From NCBI RefSeq assembly GCF_004217445.1, contig NZ_SHKX01000018.1, positions 26,552-90,551 on the forward strand: a DNA stretch of 64,000 nucleotides, given 5' to 3'. The first letter of the stretch is position 1; every line of letters starts with the position of its first letter. Below the pieces are notes generated by a model. It was not told the DNA's origin, ran no database searches, and worked only from the letters and a program-made list of their open reading frames with translations. This stretch comes from Fluviicoccus keumensis (GTDB lineage: Bacteria; Pseudomonadota; Gammaproteobacteria; Pseudomonadales; Moraxellaceae). Below are positions 44,401 to 52,301 of this stretch, piece after piece. A program made the position numbers and the translations under genes.

Positions 44401-44636
44401 TGGCGCTGGGACTGGGGGAGGGCGCCGAGCAACGCGCGCCGATGGCGCACGCCCTGATCGGCGGCCTGCTGACATCCACGGTGCTGACCCTGATCGTGGT
44501 GCCGGTGATGTATACCTGCACGGATGACCTGCTGCGGGCTTTCCCCCGTCTCGGCTACATCATCCGCTTGCCGTATCGCTGGATGAATCCCGCCCGCCCG
44601 CCGGTTCTGCCGGTCGACGGCGCGCGTCGTTCCTGA
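41466..44636 (+). CDS. RND-family efflux permease
   Basis: The 1056-residue product is an inner-membrane proton-driven pump of the AcrB/MdtB type with twelve membrane segments and two large periplasmic loops. The N-terminus MWLTRLCIRYPVFATMMMMA and EYPNVEFPYAVITTDYPGASP are characteristic. The proton-relay aspartate pair lies in TM4 (SIGLLIDDAIVVRENIVRH), and GIVMLMGLVTKNAILLVDFIQ marks the second half. Drug or metabolite specificity cannot be read from sequence. Being embedded among small-molecule-conjugating enzymes, it may export their product rather than act as a general drug pump. No outer-membrane channel gene is in the unit; tolC lies about 2 kb downstream. Confidence 0.95.
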   Translation: MWLTRLCIRYPVFATMMMMAFMVLGLFAWRDLSVEEYPNVEFPYAVITTDYPGASPAVVESDVTRRIEDAINTVPGVKRIISTSFEGRSRIAVEFVLGVPIEVAVQDVRDKIAAVKVRFRPEVKEPLVERFRPDEAPVFSLAFVADGVSVKELSTLVTQQVVRKLQNIPGVGRVDVVGAMPREIQIELMPERMEALGVGIDEVMAALRTENAQLPAGTVEVGTSEKMVEIAGRITSPDEFASLIVAQRGQSSVTLGQVARIVDGEQELQSLALLNGRRAISLDIIKMSGANTIALVDALRKQVPEIEATLPKGASVLVVADSSRSIRASLDDVKKTLVEGAILAIVIVFLFLGSWRSTVITGLTLPISLLGTIFFLHVFGLTLNSMTLMALSLSIGLLIDDAIVVRENIVRHAAMGKSHGQAAVDGTREIGLAVLATTLTIVAVFLPVAFMGGIIGRFFYQFGIAVSCAVLLSMLVSFTLDPMLSSRWRDPDAHGMQGDSWLAVKLRAFQALLDRLGDKYAEVILWALNNRRFTLGLAVGSLAVALLFAKFVGKEFVPEPDLSEISIKFSTPVGSTLGYTEQKSAQVGLLVRQFPGVLDTYATINTGLDIGKHKASVRVLLKPKQERTLSQKELINAFREQLKAVSGIEVNSVAPAKEALGSLKPIQVSLQGNDMQVLQRLANEFEQKLAGVPGLIDLESSMKASRPTLSLDIDRERAADLGLSVGRIGSALRPLIAGENVTTWQAADGENYNVRVRLPGNLRQSVEDVTLLPVASGRVNPITGQPEMITVGQVASVRETVSSAQINRRNLFREVLFSGNVTGRPAGDVGADIEKVAATIAMPAGYRIVTQGANNDMKESIGYAATALVLGALFIYMLLGAQFNSFMQPLTIMTALPLSLVGVFMGLFLCGSSMNMFSIIGIVMLMGLVTKNAILLVDFIQELINGGLVREQAILEAGKTRLRPILMTTAAMIAGMLPLALGLGEGAEQRAPMAHALIGGLLTSTVLTLIVVPVMYTCTDDLLRAFPRLGYIIRLPYRWMNPARPPVLPVDGARRS

Positions 44637-44662
44637 TCCCTGTCGTGAATGGAGAGCCCGTC

Positions 44663-45697
44663 ATGTCCGTCCCCATGTATGATCTGCCGGAAACCCTGCT
44701 GAATTCCGAAGCCTATCGCCGGGCGACGCCAATGGCGACGGAGCCGCCCGAAGACATCGATTATGTCGGCCTCTGGTACGAAGCGCGCCTGAAGTTCGGG
44801 ATTGATGACCAGATGCTGTTCGGCATTTACGAACCGGGCGCGGACTCCCCGCGTTGGTATCGTTATTCGCACCGTTTCTACGACGGACTGGGCGCGCTGG
44901 CGCTGCTGATGAAAACCCGCGGCCTGCATTTCCCCGACGGCCTGCCCAAGGGGCGTGATACGCATGTGCCGTCGTTGCTGGAGCTTTACCGCGCTTCCCG
45001 CAAGCCTTTGGAAGCCCCGGCGCTGGACGTCCGCTGGCAGTCCCTGCAGCCGGAGCGCACGACCGAAGCCTCACATATGCCGGTGACCCTGTTGCTGAGC
45101 CCCGAGGATACCGACCGCATCGAGGCCGTAGCAAAGGCCAGGGGCGTGCGCAGCACCTTCTGGCTGTTCTGGGCGGCGGATCGCGCCGCGCGGGAGATAT
45201 TGTTCGCTCCGGGAGCCGTCATGCCCTGGCTGTACCCGGTCAACCAGCGCGGCGCGGTCGCCTGCCAGCGCGACAGCATGAATCACGCCAGCGCCGTCAC
45301 CATCCATCTGGCGGACAACTCGACTCCCGGGGAACTGCGTCAGCAAGTGACCTCCCGGCTGGAACGGCTGGAGCATTGGCGGGTCTGGTTCATGGTCAAC
45401 CTGGGCCGCTGGATCGGCCGTCGCGGTATTCACTGGCTGTACCGGCTGGTGGCCACCCCGCCGGGACGTTATGCCGGCTCCTACACCAACCTCGGCGCCT
45501 GGGACGCCCCCGCGACCGATGGCGTCATCTGTGCTTCCCCGTGCAGCCACGGTTATCCGGTCAGCGTCAACACCATCGTCTGCAACGGACGACGGGCGCT
45601 CGCCGTTCGCCTGCATCCGGTCGTAGCGGGTGACGGCACGCTGGCCGGGAAGGTGCTGACCCGCTGGAAGGCCATCCTGCTCGACACCGCTGCCTGA
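44663..45697 (+). CDS. CAT/condensation-fold acyltransferase with HxxxD motif
   Basis: The 344-residue product resembles the CoA-dependent acyltransferase superfamily that includes chloramphenicol acetyltransferase, NRPS condensation domains and wax-ester synthases. The catalytic HxxxD(G) motif is at His70-Asp74 (SHRFYDGLG), and YTNLGAWD near the C-terminus resembles the structural DFGWG-type motif. It lacks any attached carrier or adenylation domain. As the last gene of the unit it could acylate or condense the GH3 product. The ATG at 44663 is preferred to the GTG at 44645 because GGAG lies eight bases upstream. A clear terminator follows the stop codon. Confidence 0.7.
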   Translation: MSVPMYDLPETLLNSEAYRRATPMATEPPEDIDYVGLWYEARLKFGIDDQMLFGIYEPGADSPRWYRYSHRFYDGLGALALLMKTRGLHFPDGLPKGRDTHVPSLLELYRASRKPLEAPALDVRWQSLQPERTTEASHMPVTLLLSPEDTDRIEAVAKARGVRSTFWLFWAADRAAREILFAPGAVMPWLYPVNQRGAVACQRDSMNHASAVTIHLADNSTPGELRQQVTSRLERLEHWRVWFMVNLGRWIGRRGIHWLYRLVATPPGRYAGSYTNLGAWDAPATDGVICASPCSHGYPVSVNTIVCNGRRALAVRLHPVVAGDGTLAGKVLTRWKAILLDTAA

Positions 45698-45701
45698 GCC
45701 G

Positions 45702-45725
45702 AAGCCGGACCCGGGTCCGGCTTTC
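45702..45725 (+). terminator. Terminator of the GH3/RND unit
   Basis: AAGCCGGACCC at 45702-45712 is followed directly by its reverse complement GGGTCCGGCTT at 45713-45723, a perfect 22-base palindrome that ends in TTTC. Confidence 0.8.
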
Positions 45726-45751
45726 GTCCGTGTCTCCCGCACCCCGTCGGC

Positions 45752-45780
45752 TTGACAGTCATGGGGTGGAAAGGTACTAA
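45752..45780 (+). promoter_or_regulatory. Strong promoter of the TfpZ-like gene
   Basis: A consensus TTGACA (45752-45757) and TACTAA (45775-45780) are spaced by 17 bases. Transcription from about 45787 gives a leader of some 90 bases. Within it TTTTCAGG (45794-45801) can pair with CTTGAAAA (45814-45821). Confidence 0.75.
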
Positions 45781-45875
45781 TCGCCGTCGCTGTTTTTCAG
45801 GCCTCTTTACCGGCTTGAAAATCGGGTGGCGATCCTTATCTTTCCTGATACCAGAATAACAAGCGGGAGTACGCG

Positions 45876-46622
45876 ATGAACCGTTGGAAAGCCGCCTTTA
45901 CCCATCTGCTGATCAGCTTGACGGTCGTGGGTTCGGTTGCAGGTTATATCATCTGCTTCTGGTACCCCATTCCCCTGATTCCCATGGCCCGGGCCGACCG
46001 TTTGCTGGAACTGATTGCGGGTGTCGACCTGATTGTCGGCCCCTTGCTGACCTTGCTGGTCTACAAGCCGGGCAAGCCCAGCCTGCGCTTCGACCTGACC
46101 GTCATCGGCCTGTTGCAGGCGGTGTTCCTGGGGTTCGGCCTGCACAGTGTTTACGATTCCCGGCCGGTATTCCTGGTCGCCGTCCCTGATCGCTTCGAGC
46201 TGGTTTTTGCCAATGAAATTGATCCGGGCCGACTGTCACAGGCCAAAAATCCCAAGTTCAGAACTCTGGGCTATGGCAAGCCGGTGCTGCTGGGGGTGGA
46301 GTTCCCGCGCAGCAACAAGGATGAGATGCAGGCGATCCTGATGTCCGCCGTGACTGGCAGCGGCGATATCCAGATGATGCCCAAATACTATGTGGATTAC
46401 GCCAAGGCCGCGCCCGAATTGTTGAAGCACGCCCAGCCCCTGACAGCGGCTTCCGGACGTTCCGCAGATGCGGTCACGGCGATGGTGGCGGCGGCAAAAC
46501 GTTACGGCCGCAAGCCGGAAGAGCTGCGTTTCGTGCCGATTGCCAGTTCGCGGGGTTATGCAACGATGCTGATTGACGCGAAGACCGGCGCCCTGGCGGG
46601 GCCGGTCAATGCAGATCTCTAA
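45876..46622 (+). CDS. TfpX/TfpZ-type type IV pilin accessory protein
   Basis: The 248-residue product matches the layout of TfpX/TfpZ proteins, which in Pseudomonas and Acinetobacter help assemble or modify particular type IV pilins. There is a cytoplasmic start, then three predicted membrane segments at about residues 9-30, 44-62 and 69-90 (LIAGVDLIVGPLLTLLVYKPGKPSLRFDL between segments is a strong family mark, here quoted in part: GVDLIVGPLLTLLVYK). A periplasmic C-terminal domain of about 155 residues follows. GGGAG precedes the ATG. No pilin gene is adjacent, which is unusual because the family normally sits beside pilA. It stands alone between two terminator/convergent borders. Confidence 0.8.
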   Translation: MNRWKAAFTHLLISLTVVGSVAGYIICFWYPIPLIPMARADRLLELIAGVDLIVGPLLTLLVYKPGKPSLRFDLTVIGLLQAVFLGFGLHSVYDSRPVFLVAVPDRFELVFANEIDPGRLSQAKNPKFRTLGYGKPVLLGVEFPRSNKDEMQAILMSAVTGSGDIQMMPKYYVDYAKAAPELLKHAQPLTAASGRSADAVTAMVAAAKRYGRKPEELRFVPIASSRGYATMLIDAKTGALAGPVNADL

Positions 46623-46652
46623 GCGGCGGGTGAGAGGGGTGAAACGGCGGGA

Positions 46653-47957
46653 TTACTGCATCCAGCCGTTCAGTTCCTGAATGTCCTTGACGCTCAGGTT
46701 GCCGCTGGCCGAACGCAGCTTCAGGGTATTGATCAGGTAGTCATACTTGGCGTTGGCCTGGTCGCGGCGGGAGGCATACAGGTTCCGCTCCGCCAGCAGC
46801 ACATCCACAATGTTGCGGGTGCCGACGTCATAACCGGCCTTGGTGGCCGCCAGCGCAGCTTCGGTGGATTTGACCGCCTGGCTGCGGGCCGAGACCCGGA
46901 AACTGTCGGCGGAAGCGTTGAGGTAGGCCGTCCGCGCCTGGGTGGTCAGTTGCCGTTCGACGGAAAGGGTTTGTTCGCGGGCGGCATCCGACAGGTAACT
47001 TGCCTGCATGATGGCGTTGCTGGTGCGACCGCCGGCATACAACGGCAATTGCAGTTCAACCCCGACGCTGGTGGCGTTGCCATTACGGCTGGACAGGGCG
47101 AAGTTGCTGGTCTTGTTGTCGGTGTTGCTGTAGCTGGCCACCAGATCCACTTGCGGCAGATGGCCTGCCCGCTGGGCGCTGAGCGCCTGTTCAGCCGCTT
47201 CCTGGTTCATGCGGGCGGCCGCCAGCTGGGGGTTCTTGCTTTTGGCCATCTCGGCCCAGTCCTCGGGACTGGCGGGCTGTGGCGGGGTCACGACAAAGTC
47301 GGAGCGCAGGGCGGCCAGCGTTCCCGGGTCCTTGCCAATGATGGCGGCCAGCGCTTCGCGCGCGGAAGAGACGCCCACTTCGGCGCTGATGCGGTTGGCC
47401 ACGGCGCCATCCAGCTGCGCCTGCGCTTCCAGCACATCGGTTTTGGCGATCAGGCCGACTTCAAAACGCTTCTGCGCCTGTTCCTGCTGGCGCTTCAGGG
47501 CGGCTTCCTCGGCCTGGGTCGTGGACAGGGTTTCCTGGGCGCGCAGCACATTGATGTACGCTTCGCTCACCTTGAGCACCAGCTCCTGCTCCTTCTGGCG
47601 ATAATTGGCATCGCTGGCGGAAGTGGCCGATTTGGCGCGCTGGTAATCGCGCCACAGGTCGGGCCGATACAGGGGTTGCCGCAGTTGCAGGCCGTACTGG
47701 GCGCTGTTGTAGCTGGTCGAGGCGCCGGTGTCCGGGGCGAAATGGTTCTTGGCGTAGCTGGCGTTCAGGCCGACCGTCGGCAGCATCGCGCCGTAATTCT
47801 GGCCTTCCTTGATTCGCTCGGCCTGATGGGAGAGGGTGGTTGCCGCCCATTCCGGATCATTCTTCAGGGCCAGCTCGTAAGACTGGGCCAGGTCGATGGC
47901 GTGACAAAGCGGGCTAAGGGCGAACGAGAACAGGGAAGCAGCAAAAATACGGCGCAT
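46653..47957 (-). CDS. tolC: TolC-family outer-membrane efflux channel
   Basis: The 434-residue product starts with a signal peptide (MRRIFAASLFSFALSPLCHA) and has the two-fold repeated TolC structure. The first repeat includes DLAQSYELALKNDPEWAAT, the second SKNPQLAAARMNQEAAEQAL, with long coiled helices and GLQLRQPLYRPDL / GVELQLPLYAGGRTSNA strands. TolC trimers form the outer-membrane duct for RND, ABC and MFS exporters and type I secretion. The frame is open upstream to 48086, but the ATG at 47957 gives the signal peptide. It diverges from thiC, as in Pseudomonas, and could serve the RND pump encoded about 2 kb away. Confidence 0.94.
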   Translation of the reverse strand: MRRIFAASLFSFALSPLCHAIDLAQSYELALKNDPEWAATTLSHQAERIKEGQNYGAMLPTVGLNASYAKNHFAPDTGASTSYNSAQYGLQLRQPLYRPDLWRDYQRAKSATSASDANYRQKEQELVLKVSEAYINVLRAQETLSTTQAEEAALKRQQEQAQKRFEVGLIAKTDVLEAQAQLDGAVANRISAEVGVSSAREALAAIIGKDPGTLAALRSDFVVTPPQPASPEDWAEMAKSKNPQLAAARMNQEAAEQALSAQRAGHLPQVDLVASYSNTDNKTSNFALSSRNGNATSVGVELQLPLYAGGRTSNAIMQASYLSDAAREQTLSVERQLTTQARTAYLNASADSFRVSARSQAVKSTEAALAATKAGYDVGTRNIVDVLLAERNLYASRRDQANAKYDYLINTLKLRSASGNLSVKDIQELNGWMQ

Positions 47958-47962
47958 GACAA

Positions 47963-47978
47963 CATACCGATCAGTATG
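47963..47978. promoter_or_regulatory. Inverted repeat in the tolC leader, TetR-type operator-like
   Basis: CATAC at 47963-47967 and GTATG at 47974-47978 flank CGATCA, giving CATACCGATCAGTATG five bases upstream of the tolC start codon. The half-site and spacing resemble operators of TetR-family efflux repressors. It overlaps the expected ribosome-binding region. Confidence 0.4.
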
Positions 47979-48039
47979 GACGATAGGGGGGAGAGTATGG
48001 GTTTGTCTGGCGGAATTCAAGCCAACCCGGGCTGTTTTG

Positions 48040-48068
48040 TTGTTAAGCCCGGAGCAAAAACGTATAGT
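48040..48068 (+). promoter_or_regulatory. Promoter of thiC
   Basis: TTGTTA (48040-48045) and TATAGT (48063-48068) have a 17-base spacer. The predicted start is about 48075, leaving a leader of only about 38 bases before the thiC ATG, too short for a TPP riboswitch. Confidence 0.65.
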
Positions 48069-48112
48069 CGCAGCCTTTGGTTCCACCCTCCAAGACCGAA
48101 CAGTTTCTGAAT

Positions 48113-49993
<1,881 letters not shown>

Positions 49994-50000
49994 GCCGGAA

Positions 50001-50056
50001 CCTTCCGGTGTCTGCGGCGCCGCTCCAAACGAGAAGCGCTCATCAGACCCGGAAGG
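50001..50056 (+). other. Long-range stem-loop between thiC and cpdA
   Basis: CCTTCCGG (50001-50008) pairs with CCGGAAGG (50049-50056), and GTCTG (50010-50014) with CAGAC (50044-50048), leaving one bulged base. This makes a 13-base-pair stem with a 29-base loop. It has no T tail. It could end or protect thiC mRNA. Confidence 0.45.
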
Positions 50057-50177
50057 CGTGTCATGATAAGATGGCACGGTAGAGCAGCATGTTTTGATCG
50101 GGATTCTTGGCCGGGCGCTGGAAAAAGTGTATTTTCTGCGTTACAAGAAAAAGATAGACCGCATTAGGGATGGCATC

Positions 50178-50987
50178 TTGAGCAAACCGAAGCAACAGCC
50201 ACTGCGGGTGGTGCAAATAACAGACTGTCACCTGTTTGCCGGGACGGATGGCCGCTTGCTTGGGCTTTGTACCGAGGACAGCCTGGGTCTGGTGCTCGAC
50301 AAGGTTCGCAAGGAGCAGCCGCAGATTGATGTCATCCTGGCGACCGGCGATATTTCGCAGGACGCCACCCCCGAAGCCTACCTGCGCTTTCACAAACATC
50401 TTGAAAGCTTTGGCGCTCCGCATTACTGGCTCCAGGGCAACCATGACATCACCCTGCCGATGATCTCAACCCTGGGCGGTCGGTCGCGGCTCAGCCCCTG
50501 TGTGATCGATCAGGCCGGCTGGCGCATCATCATGCTCAACTCCAGCGTCGAGCATCAGGTTCCCGGCAAATTCACCCCCGCTGAACTGGATTTCCTGAAA
50601 GCTTCCCTTGAAGAGTCCCGCGACCGGCATGTCATGATCTGCCTGCACCACCACCCGGTGCCGATGGGCTGCAAATGGCTGGATACCCAGGTTGTGCGCA
50701 ACGCCGCCGAGTTCCTGGCCATCGTCGACGCCTACAGCCATGTGCGCGTCATCCTTTGGGGGCATGTCCACCAAGCGTCTGACCAGATGCGCAACAATGT
50801 GCGCATGTTGTCCTCGCCCTCGACCTGCGTGCAGTTCAAGGCCCTGAGTGATGACTTCGCCATTGAGGAAGATTTGAATCCGGGCTACCGCTGGCTGCAC
50901 CTTCATCCGGACGGCTCCATCGAAACGGCGGTATCCCGGGTGGAAGGCGTCAGGTTTGTGGTTGACTGGTCGGTCAAGGGATATTGA
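50178..50987 (+). CDS. cpdA: 3',5'-cyclic AMP phosphodiesterase CpdA
   Basis: CpdA is a metallophosphoesterase that hydrolyses cAMP. The product has the family motifs D-x-H (QITDCHLFAGTDGRLLG), GD (ILATGDISQDATPEAYLRF), GNHD (YWLQGNHDITL), the HHHP metal/active-site histidines (ICLHHHPVPMGCKW) and GHVH (ILWGHVHQASDQ). With the TTG start at 50178, preceded by AGGGA, it is 269 residues, like other CpdA proteins. The frame is open upstream to a TTG at 50094; that extension is Lys/Arg rich and unlike the family. No ATG start is available. Position upstream of yqiA and parE agrees with gammaproteobacterial gene order. Confidence 0.88.
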   Translation: MSKPKQQPLRVVQITDCHLFAGTDGRLLGLCTEDSLGLVLDKVRKEQPQIDVILATGDISQDATPEAYLRFHKHLESFGAPHYWLQGNHDITLPMISTLGGRSRLSPCVIDQAGWRIIMLNSSVEHQVPGKFTPAELDFLKASLEESRDRHVMICLHHHPVPMGCKWLDTQVVRNAAEFLAIVDAYSHVRVILWGHVHQASDQMRNNVRMLSSPSTCVQFKALSDDFAIEEDLNPGYRWLHLHPDGSIETAVSRVEGVRFVVDWSVKGY

Positions 50988-51040
50988 TTTCCGCCGCCCG
51001 GCCTCACCCGGCCGGGTCGCGGCCTGACGGGAGCAGCCGG

Positions 51041-51721
51041 TTGCCTACTGTTGACATCGTGACCGCGACGCGGGAAACATCGCAAAACTTCCTCGAAAAA
51101 ACGCCCTTGGGTCAAAGCCTGCACCGGCTGCGATTTGACAGGCGTTTCCGTCTCTTTGTGCAGACGCAGAATACCCAGGCTCTTCCTACGGTCTACAATG
51201 CCAGGATCAACGCCGCCGATGCGGCGGATCATCTGGCCTTCATTCATGACGATGTCTGGGTCGAGGACTGTTTCTTTATCGACCGGATACTTGAAGGCTT
51301 GTCGGCCAACGATGTGATCGGTGTCGCCGGAAACCGCATCCGGCGGCCGTTGCAGCCCGCCTGGTGCTTTCGTGATGAAGCACTGACCCCGGATACTGTC
51401 GACAATCTGTCCGGGAGAGTGGCGCATGGCGAAGCTCCTTTGGGTAAGGTGGAGTTGTTCGGCAAGGTGCCGTCGCCCTGTGAGTTGCTGGACGGGCTTT
51501 TTCTGGCGGCAAAGAGGTCCGTGCTTGTGGAACGGCAGGTGTTCTTTGACCCTGTATTCCGGTTTCATTTCTATGATATGGACTTTTGCAGGACGGCCCG
51601 CCGTGAAGGGCTTCGGCTATCCACCTGGCCGATCAGCCTGACCCATCGCAGCAAGGGAGCCTTCGGAACGCCGGCATGGCGCCAGCAGTACCGGCAGTAT
51701 CTCCAAAAATGGAAGGAATAA
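51041..51721 (+). CDS. GT-A-type glycosyltransferase-like protein
   Basis: The 226-residue product resembles small family-2-like glycosyltransferases (PF13712-type): DIVTATRETSQNFLEKTPLG at the start, the nucleotide/metal-binding DHLAFIHDDVWVEDCFF with Asp70/Asp71, LDGLFLAAKRSV and FHFYDMDFCRTARREGLR. No membrane segment is present, and neither donor nor acceptor is known. The TTG at 51041 is chosen because GGGAG lies seven bases upstream and family similarity begins there. A TTG at 50984 overlapping the cpdA stop would add 19 residues of low-complexity sequence. Its insertion between cpdA and yqiA is not part of the usual gene order. Confidence 0.75.
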   Translation: MPTVDIVTATRETSQNFLEKTPLGQSLHRLRFDRRFRLFVQTQNTQALPTVYNARINAADAADHLAFIHDDVWVEDCFFIDRILEGLSANDVIGVAGNRIRRPLQPAWCFRDEALTPDTVDNLSGRVAHGEAPLGKVELFGKVPSPCELLDGLFLAAKRSVLVERQVFFDPVFRFHFYDMDFCRTARREGLRLSTWPISLTHRSKGAFGTPAWRQQYRQYLQKWKE

Positions 51722-51727
51722 ACGCGA

Positions 51728-52294
51728 ATGCCCGCCATTCTCTACCTGCATGGTTTCAACAGCTCCCCGCAATCACACAAGACCCGCCTGATGCGGGACT
51801 GGTTGTCCCGCTTCCGGCCTGATGTCCGTTTCATTACCCCGGATATCGCCTGCAACGCGGCCCGGGTCGCCGGCGTTATCCGCGAGGCGCTGGACGCGTA
51901 TCCCGACGCCGGCATTGTCGGCAGTTCGCTGGGCGGCTATTACGCGACCTGGGCCAGCGCGACGTTCGGGCGCAAAGCGGTACTGATCAATCCGGCGATA
52001 CGGCCGTATGAACGTTTCCATGCCTATCTGGGGGAGCAGCAAAACTTCCATACCGGCGAAAAATACCTTCTGACGACAGAAATGGTCGCTGAACTGCAGC
52101 CGCTGGAGGCCGGAGCCCTCGCACACCCCGAGCGCTTATGGGTATTATTGCAGTCCGGAGATGAAACCCTGGATTACCGTGATGCCCTGACCCGGTATTC
52201 GGCCTCGCCCATGCTGGTCGAGGAGGGCGGCAACCACGCCTTTGACACGTTTGAGTCCCACATCCCGGCCGTCGTCCACTTCCTGACCCATTGA
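51728..52294 (+). CDS. yqiA: YqiA-type esterase
   Basis: The 188-residue product is an alpha/beta hydrolase with the YqiA pattern: ILYLHGFNSSPQSHKTRLM, the nucleophile elbow GSSLGG with Ser67, LLQSGDETLDYRDA supplying the acid, and EEGGNHAFDTFE with the catalytic histidine. In Escherichia coli YqiA hydrolyses short acyl esters of unknown physiological role. The gene lies seven bases before parE and six bases after the glycosyltransferase gene, the usual yqiA-parE pair. Confidence 0.9.
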   Translation: MPAILYLHGFNSSPQSHKTRLMRDWLSRFRPDVRFITPDIACNAARVAGVIREALDAYPDAGIVGSSLGGYYATWASATFGRKAVLINPAIRPYERFHAYLGEQQNFHTGEKYLLTTEMVAELQPLEAGALAHPERLWVLLQSGDETLDYRDALTRYSASPMLVEEGGNHAFDTFESHIPAVVHFLTH

Positions 52295-52301
52295 TGAGCC
52301 C

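Noticed and set aside
47958..48112. TPP riboswitch upstream of thiC
   Set aside because: No THI-box core elements were seen and the promoter lies too close to the start codon.
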